Positions 6,619 through 14,672 of a DNA stretch of 36,666 bases are shown here, piece by piece. Source of the DNA: Bacteroidales bacterium UBA5219 (GTDB taxonomy: Bacteria; Bacteroidota; Bacteroidia; Bacteroidales; ML635J-15); NCBI GenBank assembly GCA_002412425.1, contig DHVB01000044.1, positions 1-36,666 on the forward strand. The letters run 5' to 3'. Position 1 is the stretch's first letter. Every line of letters starts with the position of its first letter. The notes under the pieces are model-generated. The model was not told the origin of the DNA, ran no database searches, and saw only the letters and a program-made list of their open reading frames with translations. Position numbers and translations under genes: made by a program.

Positions 6619-7905
6619 GACTTTCAGTCCAATTCCTCGTGTTAAAAGCATTAAAATTAGCACTGCCCACATTCCATGATTTCCAATATAATGTTTTGCT
6701 AAAAATAAAAGTGGAACATATATTATCAAAATTGAAATAATCATAACATTTCTCATTATTTTCGACTCTGTAATTCCGATGTAAATTCCATCATAAATAA
6801 AGGCTGCAAAACCTGTAATTGGGATTAACCAAACCCAAAAATGATAAGTTTCAAAAAGACTAATTACTTGAACATCATCGGTTAAGATTTGCACAATTTG
6901 TTTGGAAAAGAACACATAAACAACAGAAAAAATAATAGCTACCAACAGTCCTAATCTCAACGATTCTTTTATTGTTTCTTTTAAAAGTTTTGGATTTGCT
7001 GCTCCTTTATATTTTCCGGCAATGCTACCGCCTGCATTTGCAAAACCATCGGCAAAATATGAGAAAAACCATAAAAACTGTAACATCACAGAGTTTAAGG
7101 CTAAGATTTCGTCGCCAAAATCGGCAGAAACAATATTAAATAAGAAAAAACTTCCTGTGAGTAAGATAGAACGCACAAAAATATCTTTACTAATATTAAA
7201 GAACTTCTTTATTTCATCAAATTTTAAAATGGATTTTTTATCTATATAAGACAAATAAGATTTGTATTTTTTTACATAAAATAAAATTGAAGAAATCAGT
7301 CCTAAATATTGTGCAACAACAGTTCCAAGTGCCACTCCTTTTACTCCCATTTTAAAATAAATTACGAAGAAAAGACTAAAAGCAATATTTGCGAGACTTA
7401 TTATCAAGGTTACCCACATAGGCGTTTTAGTGTCTTGCATTCCCACAAACCAACCCATAAAACCAATAACTGCCAGGCTTGCTGGTGTTGCATAAATTCT
7501 TACATAAAAATATACAGAAGCATATTTTAAAGATTCTGGCGAAGAATCAAACATACTTATTAAAAGCCTTTCTAACGGTGTTTGCAAGGCTATTAACAAC
7601 AATCCACTAAGAACGCCAAGAATAATTGCTCTAATTAAAATTGAATTTGCCTCTCTAAAATTCGAAGCTCCATAGGCTTGTGCTGTGAGTCCATTTGTAC
7701 TCATTCTTAAAAAACCTAAGCCCGAATATATAAAAGAAAAAACTACGCTTGCAAAACCAACACCGCCAATATAAGCCGCCGAGCCTAAACGACCAACTAA
7801 AGCTATATCAACCAAACCTACTAAAGGTACGGTAATATTGCTGATAATTGCAGGGTAAGCTAAATTTAAAATTTGTTTTCTCAAGGCATTAATATTCTCT
7901 AACAA
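6598..7905 (-). CDS. MATE-family multidrug/cation exporter (DinF-like)
   Basis: The 435-aa protein has about twelve membrane segments and MATE signatures: LAYPAIISNITVPLVGLVDI near the N-terminus, followed by ALVGRLGSAAYIGGVGFASV and NGLTAQAYGASNFREANS. It should expel organic cations or drugs using a Na+ or H+ gradient across the inner membrane. The start is uncertain: TTG at 7905 gives a 17-bp overlap with the upstream GNAT gene, and a second TTG at 7884 lies 4 bp beyond its stop. The last codons (LKVQLKVKS) and the stop are made from the AACTTTTAACT repeat, so the native C-terminus may have been replaced. Family placement is firm; the substrate is unknown. Confidence 0.9.
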   Translation of the reverse strand: MLENINALRKQILNLAYPAIISNITVPLVGLVDIALVGRLGSAAYIGGVGFASVVFSFIYSGLGFLRMSTNGLTAQAYGASNFREANSILIRAIILGVLSGLLLIALQTPLERLLISMFDSSPESLKYASVYFYVRIYATPASLAVIGFMGWFVGMQDTKTPMWVTLIISLANIAFSLFFVIYFKMGVKGVALGTVVAQYLGLISSILFYVKKYKSYLSYIDKKSILKFDEIKKFFNISKDIFVRSILLTGSFFLFNIVSADFGDEILALNSVMLQFLWFFSYFADGFANAGGSIAGKYKGAANPKLLKETIKESLRLGLLVAIIFSVVYVFFSKQIVQILTDDVQVISLFETYHFWVWLIPITGFAAFIYDGIYIGITESKIMRNVMIISILIIYVPLLFLAKHYIGNHGMWAVLILMLLTRGIGLKVQLKVKS

Positions 7906-8305
7906 TAAAAATATCGTAATCTCCTAAATATTTAAAGCCATATTTATCATATAGATTGCGGGCTACAACATGTTCTCTATGAACTTCTAATTTTATTTGC
8001 AAACCTACTTTTCTGGCAAATTCCATAGATTTGTCCATTAATAATTTGCTTAATCCTTTGCCTTGTAGTTCGGGATGAATACAAAAATGATGCAAATAAA
8101 GCCTTCTACCATCATTTGTAATCCATGAAGTGCCAATCATAACATCGTCATTAAAAAGAAGATACAAGGCACCGCCCATTTTTATTGAATTAAGAATTAT
8201 TTCCAAATTATCTCCACGATAAGCTCCGCCCATGTCGGTCAACTGCCACAGGACATTCATTTCGTCGTAGTGCTTTGGTTCAAAATCTTTAATTTGTAAA
8301 TTCAT
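7889..8305 (-). CDS. GNAT-family N-acetyltransferase
   Basis: This 138-aa protein is a single GNAT domain. The acetyl-CoA-binding motif A is HHFCIHPELQGKGLSKLLMD, containing QGKGL in the Q/RxxGxG/A position. The C-terminal ARNLYDKYGFKYLGDYDIF is the typical NxxxxxxYxxxGF motif B. The substrate is unknown. It starts 48 bp after the mqnA stop and its 3' end overlaps or abuts the MATE start; a drug-modifying role next to an exporter is plausible but speculative. A TATATTTG -7 element on the minus strand (8342-8349) may give it its own promoter. Confidence 0.88.
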   Translation of the reverse strand: MNLQIKDFEPKHYDEMNVLWQLTDMGGAYRGDNLEIILNSIKMGGALYLLFNDDVMIGTSWITNDGRRLYLHHFCIHPELQGKGLSKLLMDKSMEFARKVGLQIKLEVHREHVVARNLYDKYGFKYLGDYDIFIVREY

Positions 8306-8341
8306 ATTTCTTTAATTTAAATCGCTTTTTCACAAAATTTA

Positions 8342-8349
8342 CAAATATA
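8342..8349 (-). promoter_or_regulatory. -7 element for GNAT-MATE-thioesterase run
   Basis: The minus strand reads TATATTTG, a match to TAnnTTTG, 37 bp before the GNAT ATG. It lies between the mqnA stop and the GNAT start. Confidence 0.5.
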
Positions 8350-8353
8350 GTTT

Positions 8354-9103
8354 TTATCTTAAAATTTCAGAATAAAATTGATTAAACATGTTTAAACTTT
8401 CTTGTTTAGCTTCATCAAAATTATAATCCATGCAGTTTGTTAAATAATTAACTAAGTCGAAATTGGGATATAAATGTTTATTTTTTTCAGCAATTTGCTT
8501 TCGATTTTCAAATCCAGATTTCAAAATTTTGTTAAACTCTTTTAAAAAACTATCACTCACCTTATTGTTTGCAACCCAAACGGCAAAAATCGCTGGTTTA
8601 CCTGTAAATTTAAACCATTCTTCGGCAATATCATATTTGTATTTTATAGAATTACGGAAATTTAAAGCTCTATCTCCAATAATAACTGCAGCAGTATCTT
8701 CTTTTATTAAATCTTTAAAATTTCCGTCAGCATTTTGATAATTATATTTTATTTTCCAAAATTTTTCTGCCAAAATCTTAATATATTTTACCGAACTTCG
8801 TGAATGATAATCTAAAATTATGGTTTTAATTTCTTCTTTAGTTTTTTGCGATACCAATAGTACTGACTCAACTTTATTTTTTGCTGCCAAACAAAAATCG
8901 CTAATAATTCTTGTGTTTTCGGGAATAGGAAATGCTCCTATTGGCACTAATGAAATATCTGCTTCTCCTGTAAAAATATCTTCGGCACACATAGCAGGAA
9001 TACGTTCTTGTAAAATTGCATTTTTTGCTACAAACTCAGAATTATACAAAGCCTCTTTAAAAGGCAAAGTATTTGAGTAAGAAACTAAAGAAATTCTATA
9101 CAT
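8354..9103 (-). CDS. mqnA: Chorismate dehydratase MqnA (futalosine menaquinone pathway)
   Basis: The 249-aa protein fits the MqnA/MqnD periplasmic-binding-protein-like family. The N-terminal ISLVSYSNTLPFKEALYN and EADISLVPIGAFP match the MqnA pattern (substrate loop and SLVP(I/V)). The enzyme converts chorismate to 3-[(1-carboxyvinyl)oxy]benzoate, the first committed step of the futalosine route to menaquinone. There is no signal peptide, so it is cytosolic, as expected. No other mqn genes are in the window. The gene is divergent from kdsA, with promoter-like elements for both in the 79-bp spacer. Substrate-binding homologues of unrelated function are the main alternative, less likely given the N-terminal motif. 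Confidence 0.88.
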   Translation of the reverse strand: MYRISLVSYSNTLPFKEALYNSEFVAKNAILQERIPAMCAEDIFTGEADISLVPIGAFPIPENTRIISDFCLAAKNKVESVLLVSQKTKEEIKTIILDYHSRSSVKYIKILAEKFWKIKYNYQNADGNFKDLIKEDTAAVIIGDRALNFRNSIKYKYDIAEEWFKFTGKPAIFAVWVANNKVSDSFLKEFNKILKSGFENRKQIAEKNKHLYPNFDLVNYLTNCMDYNFDEAKQESLNMFNQFYSEILR

Positions 9104-9115
9104 TGTTTTTTGCTA

Positions 9116-9123
9116 CAAAATTA
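9116..9123 (-). promoter_or_regulatory. -7 element for mqnA
   Basis: The minus strand reads TAATTTTG, matching TAnnTTTG, about 13 bp before the mqnA ATG. It is back to back with the kdsA promoter, and the implied leader is very short. Confidence 0.5.
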
Positions 9124-9158
9124 ATTAAATATTAGGTTTTTAAAGTGATTTAATTTTA

Positions 9159-9166
9159 TATTTTTG
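9159..9166 (+). promoter_or_regulatory. -7 element for kdsA
   Basis: TATTTTTG matches TAnnTTTG and is followed by tag, as at several other promoters in the window. It lies 16 bp before the proposed TTG start of kdsA, implying a leader of about ten bases and excluding a start further upstream. Confidence 0.6.
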
Positions 9167-9182
9167 TAGAAATATAAATATT

Positions 9183-9989
9183 TTGAAAGTGGAAAATTTA
9201 ATTTTAGACAATTCTGCACATTTTTTTTTAATTGCTGGACCTTGCGTAGTAGAAAATGAAGAAATCACATTACATACTGCAAAAGTTCTAAAAGATTTAT
9301 GCAAAAAACACAATATTCAGTTAATTTTTAAATCTTCGTACCGCAAAGCTAACCGCAGTAGTGTAAATTCATTCACAGGTTTAGGCGATGAAAAAGCTTT
9401 AGAAATTTTATCAAAAGTAAAACAAGAATTAAAACTACATATTTGTACAGATATTCACTCGCCCGAAGAAGCCGAAATTGCTGCAAAAGTTGCTGATATT
9501 GTACAAGTTCCTGCTTTTTTATGTCGCCAAACAGACTTGCTTATTGCTGCTGGAAAAACTGGAAAATTTGTGAACATAAAAAAAGGACAATTTTTGTCTC
9601 CCGAATCAATGAAATTTGCCACAGAAAAAACTCTTTCTACAGGAAATAAAAACATTATGCTAACAGAACGCGGTACTACCTTTGGCTATAATGATTTAGT
9701 AATTGATTTTAGAGGAATTCCTAAAATGAAAACTTTTGGCTTTCCTGTTGTGCTTGATGTTACTCACAGTTTACAACAACCAAACCAATCAAGTGGCGTT
9801 ACTGGCGGTCAGCCAGAAATGATTGAGTACATGGCAAAAGCTGGTCTTGCTGTTGGTGCTGACGGACTTTTTATAGAAACTCACCCCGAACCCAAAAAAG
9901 CACTATCAGATGGTGCAAATATGCTAAAATTAGATTTAGTTGACGACTTATTAGAAAAACTTGTGAAACTTAGAAAAGCTTTGAAATAA
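9183..9989 (+). CDS. kdsA: 3-deoxy-8-phosphooctulonate (KDO-8-P) synthase
   Basis: The 268-aa enzyme condenses phosphoenolpyruvate with arabinose-5-phosphate to make KDO-8-P for lipid A core assembly. Signature segments are FLIAGPCVVENEE, FKSSYRKANRSS, QVPAFLCRQTDLL, NIKKGQFLSPESM, LTERGTTFGYNDLVIDFRG and ADGLFIETHPEP. The Cys in GPC, the His in DVTHS, the Glu in FIETHP and the Asp in LSDGAN correspond to the metal ligands of class II (metal-dependent) KDO-8-P synthases; class I enzymes have Asn in place of that Cys. No ATG lies before the conserved core, so translation starts at TTG 9183 or GTG 9189. It converges with the large dehydrogenase gene with only 5 bp between stops. Confidence 0.95.
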   Translation: MKVENLILDNSAHFFLIAGPCVVENEEITLHTAKVLKDLCKKHNIQLIFKSSYRKANRSSVNSFTGLGDEKALEILSKVKQELKLHICTDIHSPEEAEIAAKVADIVQVPAFLCRQTDLLIAAGKTGKFVNIKKGQFLSPESMKFATEKTLSTGNKNIMLTERGTTFGYNDLVIDFRGIPKMKTFGFPVVLDVTHSLQQPNQSSGVTGGQPEMIEYMAKAGLAVGADGLFIETHPEPKKALSDGANMLKLDLVDDLLEKLVKLRKALK

Positions 9990-9994
9990 AAGAT

Positions 9995-12910
9995 TTAAAC
10001 TAAGGCTTCCCACAAAACTTCGATAGGATGTAAAGATTTTTTGCCAGTTCCACTTTCTATCTGACAACGGCAACTTGTTCCAACAGCTACAATAACTGTA
10101 TCATCATCTGCATTTCTAACTTCTGGGAATAATACCAACTCTCCTATTTTTTGCGATAAATCATAATGTTCTTTTTCGTAACCAAACGAACCTGCCATAC
10201 CACAACAACCACTTGGGATTTCGGCAACTTTATAATTTTTAGGAATTGATAATATTTGCTTGGTAAATTTGGTTGTAATCAATGATTTTTGCTGACAATG
10301 CCCATGAAATTTAATTTTCAACTCTGCATCTGTAAAAGAATTAGCAGAAATATTCCCTTTTTCAAACTCAGCAGCAATAAATTCATCAAATAAAAATGAG
10401 TTTTGTGCAATATCCTGAGCAGCATTTTTATTTTCAGCATTAACTAAATCAGGATATTCGTCTCTAAAGCTCAATATTGCCGAAGGTTCTATTCCAATCA
10501 AAGGTGTCTCAGACGAAATAATATTTTTTAAAATTTCGATATTTTTATTTGCAAGTTTTTTTGCACGCCTTACCAAACCTTTGCTCAACCAAGTTCTTCC
10601 GCTAAAATTTATTGGTGCAAGTTTTACTTGATAGCCGAGTTTTTCAAAAAATAAAATTGTTTTTATTCCTAAATCACTTTCTAAATATTTTGTAAATTCG
10701 TCATTAAACAAATAAATAGTTTTTATAGGATTTGGATTTTCAAATTTTTGTTTTCCCTTGTACAATTTCTTAAATCCAGTTTTATGCATCAATGGAAATT
10801 CAATTTTTTGATTAAAACCAATTATACTTTTTAAAATTTTTGAGAAAAACTTATTTTTTAGAAAAATATTTACAAAACCCGGCAAAGAGGCAAATATTTT
10901 ATAAACAACTGGCAAGTAAGCAACTGCAAACGAACGCAACGGAACTCCATTTGTATCATAATAATGTTGCAAAAACTCCATTTTCAATTTTGCCACATCT
11001 ACACCTGAAGGACATTCAGACTTACAAGCCTTGCAAAGCAGGCACAAGTCTAAAACTTCGTATAATTCTTTTGAGTTAAAGGGCTTATTGTTAGTTGAAT
11101 TTGTAAGAACTTCTCTCAACATATTTGCACGTGCTCGTGTAGAGTTTTTCTCATCTTTAGTTGCCTGAAAACTTGGACATAAAGTTCCTCCAATAATATG
11201 AGATTTGCGACAATCGCCAGAACCGTTACATTTTTCTACAGCGCGCATATAGCCACCTGTCGAAGAAAAATCAAATATTGTTTTTATTTCTTTTGTTTCA
11301 ACACCCGGTTTATATCTCAACGAAGTATTCATTGGTGGAGTATCCACAATTTTATTTGGATTAAAAATATTTTTTGGATCCCAAACATTTTTTATTTCCT
11401 TAAAAACATCATACAACTTTTCTCCCATCATCAAAGGAATAAACTCGCCACGCAAACGTCCGTCTCCATGTTCGCCACTCAAAGAGCCTTTATATTTTTT
11501 TACCAATTTGGCGGTTTCTAAAGCTACGGTTCTGAAAAGTTCTACATGTTTTTTGTCTTTCAAATTTAAAACTGGACGCAAATGCAGTTCACCTGTTGCA
11601 ATGTGAGCGTAATAAACGCAATCTAAGCCAAGTTTTTGCATTAACTCCTCAAATTCTTTTATAAATGCAGATAAATCTTCTGGTCTAACCGCGGTATCTT
11701 CAATAACTGGAACAGGTTTAGCATCGCCGGTCATATTTGACAAAACACCTAATCCTGCTTTTCGCAATTCCCAAACCCTTGCAATATCGCCACCATAAAC
11801 CCTTGCATAATCATAGCCCAAAGATTTTGAACGCAATTCTTTTTCTAATTCGTCTGCTTGCTTATTTATTGTTTCAATATCATCGGCAAACCATTCTACT
11901 ATAAGAATTGCAGCTGGGTCGCCATTTATAAAAAATCTGTTTCTATTTTGCTTAATATTTGCTTTTGATAAATCCAACACTTTTTTGTCCATCAATTCTA
12001 TAGAAGCTGGAGAGTGTTTTAATGCGACAAGATTTGCTTCAAAGACTTCGTGTAAACTTTTTGTATGCACACACATTAAAGCTTTGGTTTTGGGTGGCAA
12101 ATCAACCAAATTTAGTTTTACAGAGCTTGTAAAAGCTAAAGTTCCTTCAGAACCTGCTAAAAGTTTACACATATTAAATTTCTCGTTTGAATTACCAAAA
12201 ATTTCGCTGTCTGCAAGCAAATCCAAAGCATAGCCTGTATTTCGTCTTTTAATTTCTTTGTCTGGATATTGCTTTGAAATTTCTTCAAGAATAATTGGGT
12301 CTGTTAGCAAAGTTTTTAATTGTCTATAAATTTCGCCTTCGAGATTTTGCAAATTACATTTTTCTTCAAATTCGGCTTTAGAAATTTCTCCAAAATGAGC
12401 TTCAGAGCCATCACTCAAAATACAGTCCATTTCCAAAACATGGTCGCGAGTAGAACCGTAAATTAAAGAATGTGCGCCGCAGGAATTATTTCCAATCATT
12501 CCACCAATCATACAGCGATTAGAAGTCGAAGTTTCTGGTCCGAAAAATAGATTTTCTTTTGCTAAAACTTTATTTAGCTCATCTAAAACCACACTTGGCT
12601 CAAGTTTCACCCATTTTTCGGGTTTATTAATTTCTAAAATTTTATTAAAAGCCCGCGAAGTATCAACCACAATTCCATTCCCAACAACCTGACCAGCCAA
12701 AGATGTGCCTGCTGCTCTTGGAATTAAACTTAAATTGTGCTTATTCGCAAATTTTACAATAGCAATTAAATCGTCTTTATTCTTAGGAAAAACAACAGCT
12801 TTAGGAATTTCGCTATAAGCAGAGGCATCTGTAGCATAAAGAGTTCTGTAAATATTATCAACTTGAACTTCGCCTTGTATCTCTTTTTTAAGTGCTTCTA
12901 AGATTTGCAT
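9995..12910 (-). CDS. FAD-linked dehydrogenase with Fe-S and CCG domains (YdiJ/D-2-hydroxyglutarate type)
   Basis: This 971-aa protein joins three modules. Residues about 1-250 are an FAD_binding_4 (VAO) domain (VVFPKNKDDLIAIVKFAN, RAAGTSLAGQVVGNG, GMIGNNSCGAHSLIYGSTRD). About 250-540 is the FAD-oxidase C-terminal domain (GSLSGEHGDGRLRGEF). About 560-690 holds two Fe-S regions (CNGSGDCRKSHIIGGTLCPS; CLLCKACKSECPSGVDVAK). The end is a CCG-type domain (HGHCQQKSL and SGCCGMAGSFGYEKEH). The order matches E. coli YdiJ-like D-2-hydroxyacid dehydrogenases, which oxidise D-2-hydroxyglutarate or D-lactate and pass electrons to a quinone or other acceptor. The exact substrate is not shown by sequence. 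A TATCTTTG -7 element lies 20 bp upstream. Confidence 0.92.
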   Translation of the reverse strand: MQILEALKKEIQGEVQVDNIYRTLYATDASAYSEIPKAVVFPKNKDDLIAIVKFANKHNLSLIPRAAGTSLAGQVVGNGIVVDTSRAFNKILEINKPEKWVKLEPSVVLDELNKVLAKENLFFGPETSTSNRCMIGGMIGNNSCGAHSLIYGSTRDHVLEMDCILSDGSEAHFGEISKAEFEEKCNLQNLEGEIYRQLKTLLTDPIILEEISKQYPDKEIKRRNTGYALDLLADSEIFGNSNEKFNMCKLLAGSEGTLAFTSSVKLNLVDLPPKTKALMCVHTKSLHEVFEANLVALKHSPASIELMDKKVLDLSKANIKQNRNRFFINGDPAAILIVEWFADDIETINKQADELEKELRSKSLGYDYARVYGGDIARVWELRKAGLGVLSNMTGDAKPVPVIEDTAVRPEDLSAFIKEFEELMQKLGLDCVYYAHIATGELHLRPVLNLKDKKHVELFRTVALETAKLVKKYKGSLSGEHGDGRLRGEFIPLMMGEKLYDVFKEIKNVWDPKNIFNPNKIVDTPPMNTSLRYKPGVETKEIKTIFDFSSTGGYMRAVEKCNGSGDCRKSHIIGGTLCPSFQATKDEKNSTRARANMLREVLTNSTNNKPFNSKELYEVLDLCLLCKACKSECPSGVDVAKLKMEFLQHYYDTNGVPLRSFAVAYLPVVYKIFASLPGFVNIFLKNKFFSKILKSIIGFNQKIEFPLMHKTGFKKLYKGKQKFENPNPIKTIYLFNDEFTKYLESDLGIKTILFFEKLGYQVKLAPINFSGRTWLSKGLVRRAKKLANKNIEILKNIISSETPLIGIEPSAILSFRDEYPDLVNAENKNAAQDIAQNSFLFDEFIAAEFEKGNISANSFTDAELKIKFHGHCQQKSLITTKFTKQILSIPKNYKVAEIPSGCCGMAGSFGYEKEHYDLSQKIGELVLFPEVRNADDDTVIVAVGTSCRCQIESGTGKKSLHPIEVLWEALV

Positions 12911-12929
12911 TTAATAAAATTTTAGACCA

Positions 12930-12937
12930 CAAAGATA
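12930..12937 (-). promoter_or_regulatory. -7 element for the YdiJ-type dehydrogenase
   Basis: The minus strand reads TATCTTTG, a match to TAnnTTTG, 20 bp before the ATG at 12910. Confidence 0.55.
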
Positions 12938-12945
12938 AATTAATT

Positions 12946-12976
12946 CAGTTAAAAGTTGAAAGTTAAAAGTCGAAAG
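12946..12976. repeat. CAGTTAAAAGTT-family repeat copy
   Basis: CAGTTAAAAGTTGAAAGTTA and the following AAAGTCGAAAG match the terminal inverted repeat of the element at 31997-32161 with one substitution over about 30 bases, but no partner arm is close by. It is a solo arm or a decayed copy. Confidence 0.75.
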
Positions 12977-12985
12977 CGGATTTGG

Positions 12986-13005
12986 GGATTTGGGATTTTG
13001 GATTT
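12986..13005. repeat. Left copy of 20-nt direct repeat flanking the toxin-antitoxin pair
   Basis: Identical over 20 bases to 14673-14692, in the same orientation. The two copies bracket the toxin and antitoxin genes. Confidence 0.8.
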
Positions 13006-13141
13006 TGGATTTAAAGAGTTTTTAGTGTTGAGTTTTTAGTTTTTAGTGGTGAGTTTTTAATTTTAAATGGATTTTGGATTAAACTAATTAAGAATTGAGA
13101 ATTGAATAATTTAGCTTCGCTACATTTTCTATCGTCTCTCG

Positions 13142-13168
13142 GCAGAGTTCAAACAAGTTTGGCTCTGC
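13142..13168. repeat. GCAGAG...CTCTGC hairpin
   Basis: GCAGAGTTCAAAC and GTTTGGCTCTGC form an almost perfect stem with a two-base loop and one bulge. The same GCAGAG(T)...(A)CTCTGC design sits inside the MITE-like element at 32083-32107. There is no U-run. Confidence 0.55.
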
Positions 13169-13398
13169 ACTTGCTCCTTAGAAAATTGAGAATTGTTTCA
13201 GTTAAAAGTTTGATTTTGAATAAATCTATGTCAGAAGGACGACTGCCAAAGGTTTGTCCGTAAAACAATAATGATTTAGGTGTTTTTGTTCTAAAATATG
13301 TTACATAAATTCCTTTTTTACAGAGATAATGTGCAATTTGTTTTATCACAGAATAGAGTTTTTGGAAAAATTGAAAATCATCTTTTATTTAAAATTAT

Positions 13399-13728
13399 TT
13401 AAATTCTTTGTCTGTCTTCATTTTCCTTGTAGTTCTTATGATATAATTCAATAAAAGTAATTTTTTCTTCGTTTGGAAAGTAAGCATAAATTAATCTTAA
13501 ACCTGAGTTTACTCCTTTACCTTTTAATGATTTACAAGCAATTTTTCTAACTTTAATAATGCGTGTTTCCAAACTTAGGTTATCGATACGAAAACTAAAT
13601 GGTTGACGTTCAAGCGGTTTCTTTCTTAAAATCGTTTTTATTTCATTTAGGTCTTCATTTAAAGTTCTATATTTTTTTAACAAGAATTTTAAATCTTTTT
13701 CAAATTCAGGTAGCTGATTGAAATCCAT
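13399..13728 (-). CDS. RelE/ParE-superfamily toxin
   Basis: The 109-aa protein starts PEFEKDLKFLLKKYRTLNED, the common opening of RelE/ParE-family toxins (F-x-KDLK-x-L-KKY). It continues with a strand-rich core in which basic residues cluster (RIIKVRKIACKSLKGKG, SGLRLIYAYF) and ends ELYHKNYKENEDRQRI, as seen in many members. RelE-type toxins cleave mRNA at the ribosome; ParE-type members poison gyrase. Which applies here is not clear. It lies 21 bp downstream of the XRE-Panacea gene on the same strand, so the pair should form one antitoxin-first operon. There is no signal peptide or membrane segment. Confidence 0.75.
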   Translation of the reverse strand: MDFNQLPEFEKDLKFLLKKYRTLNEDLNEIKTILRKKPLERQPFSFRIDNLSLETRIIKVRKIACKSLKGKGVNSGLRLIYAYFPNEEKITFIELYHKNYKENEDRQRI

Positions 13729-13749
13729 AGTTTAATCATTTTCGTCTTC

Positions 13750-14529
13750 TTAAATTCTTACGGAATAAGGTAACTCTCTATAAAAAGCCAATTCATAACT
13801 TATATAATCTCCTTCTTCTGTAACTTCCCAAGGCAAGTCTTTGTGAGAATATTCGCTAATCATAGTTGCCGACCAGTCGCTCATTTGTTCTATAACTCCG
13901 TCAATAACTTCCTTTTCACTTGCTTTTAGTTTAGTTAAATCAGCTTTTACTAAAGGTAAATATCGAGTTTGAGGATAGCCATGATATTCTGTTTTTACTT
14001 TTTGTAATTGTCCTTTCTCAAGCATTTGGTTAATAATCGCATCTAATTTTTGTGGAACAGGTCCATAAGGTAATTTGCGATATTTGGCACCTGTTAAATG
14101 CTCTTCGTAAAGCTCATAATAATTAAAATCAGAGAAATAAAGCAATTTATAAAGAACTGTTTCTCCAACATTTGGTTTGCCAGCACAACGTTCAAGTATA
14201 TAAAGCAATATGTTTTTAAATTTGTTAACTTGTAATTTAGATACAGAAATTCTTTCTCCTGATTTTTTTTCTTCTTTTTCTTCTTTCACATCAATATTTT
14301 TAATAGCAGAAAAATTCTTAGACATAAAATCATCAAGTGAAAATTTTAAAATCATAGATAGCTTTTGTAATTCAAGAATATCAACATTTCTATTTCCCAA
14401 CTCAATTTGAGCTAATGATGAACGGGAAATTTCAAGTCTATTAGCCAATTCTTCTTGAGTAAATCCTCTTGTTTTTCGTAGTTCACTTATTCGCTGACCG
14501 ATTTGCTTTTGCGATAAATTTGTTTTCAT
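13750..14529 (-). CDS. XRE-type HTH fused to Panacea (SocA-like/DUF4065) antitoxin domain
   Basis: The 259-aa protein has an N-terminal XRE/Cro helix-turn-helix at about 8-65 (IGQRISELRKTRGFTQEELA, then NRLEISRSSLAQIELGNRNV). A lysine/glutamate-rich linker runs to about 100, and a Panacea domain follows (VLYKLLYFSDFNYYELYEEH, YRKLPYGPVPQKLDAIINQM). Panacea domains are known from the PanAT work to neutralise many unrelated toxins, and HTH-fused versions can also repress their own operon. Here the partner is RelE-like. A perfect 10-bp inverted repeat overlaps the promoter just upstream, fitting autorepression. The gene pair is bracketed by low-complexity repeats, which suggests horizontal acquisition. 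Confidence 0.88.
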   Translation of the reverse strand: MKTNLSQKQIGQRISELRKTRGFTQEELANRLEISRSSLAQIELGNRNVDILELQKLSMILKFSLDDFMSKNFSAIKNIDVKEEKEEKKSGERISVSKLQVNKFKNILLYILERCAGKPNVGETVLYKLLYFSDFNYYELYEEHLTGAKYRKLPYGPVPQKLDAIINQMLEKGQLQKVKTEYHGYPQTRYLPLVKADLTKLKASEKEVIDGVIEQMSDWSATMISEYSHKDLPWEVTEEGDYISYELAFYRELPYSVRI

Positions 14530-14556
14530 ATTTTATTTTTTTGGTTTTTCACACTG

Positions 14557-14564
14557 CAAAGATA
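14557..14564 (-). promoter_or_regulatory. -7 element of the toxin-antitoxin operon
   Basis: The minus strand reads TATCTTTG, matching TAnnTTTG, about 28 bp before the antitoxin ATG at 14529. Confidence 0.6.
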
Positions 14565-14596
14565 ACAAATGTTCTAATACTAAACAAACATTTGTT
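14564..14596. promoter_or_regulatory. Candidate antitoxin operator
   Basis: AACAAATGTT (14564-14573) and AACATTTGTT (14587-14596) form a perfect 10-bp inverted repeat with a 13-bp spacer. Both arms are followed by CTAAT, so the word GTTCTAAT is also directly repeated. It covers the region between the -7 and -33 positions of the antitoxin promoter, where an XRE dimer would block transcription. Confidence 0.65.
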
Positions 14597-14672
14597 CTAA
14601 TTTATAACAATTTTACATATAAACTTTAATTTTGCTCTACAACCGATTGGGGATTTGGTGATTTATGATTTC

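Larger units (their letters stand above)
12911..13398. other. Repeat-rich gene-free interval
   Basis: This 488-base stretch holds, in order, the dehydrogenase promoter (12930-12937), an AACTTTTAACTG-family copy (12946-12976), a GGATTT/GGGATTTT low-complexity tract (about 12979-13016), GAGTTTTTAG-like units to about 13070, a GCAGAG hairpin (13142-13168) and another CAGTTAAAAGTT word (13199-13210). A 66-codon reading frame across 13149-13349 is partly made of these repeats and is not credible as a gene. Confidence 0.75.

Noticed and set aside
13149..13349. 66-codon leftward reading frame in the repeat-rich spacer
   Set aside because: It starts and ends in repeat and hairpin sequence, has no recognisable family, and no promoter element was found; not supported as a gene.
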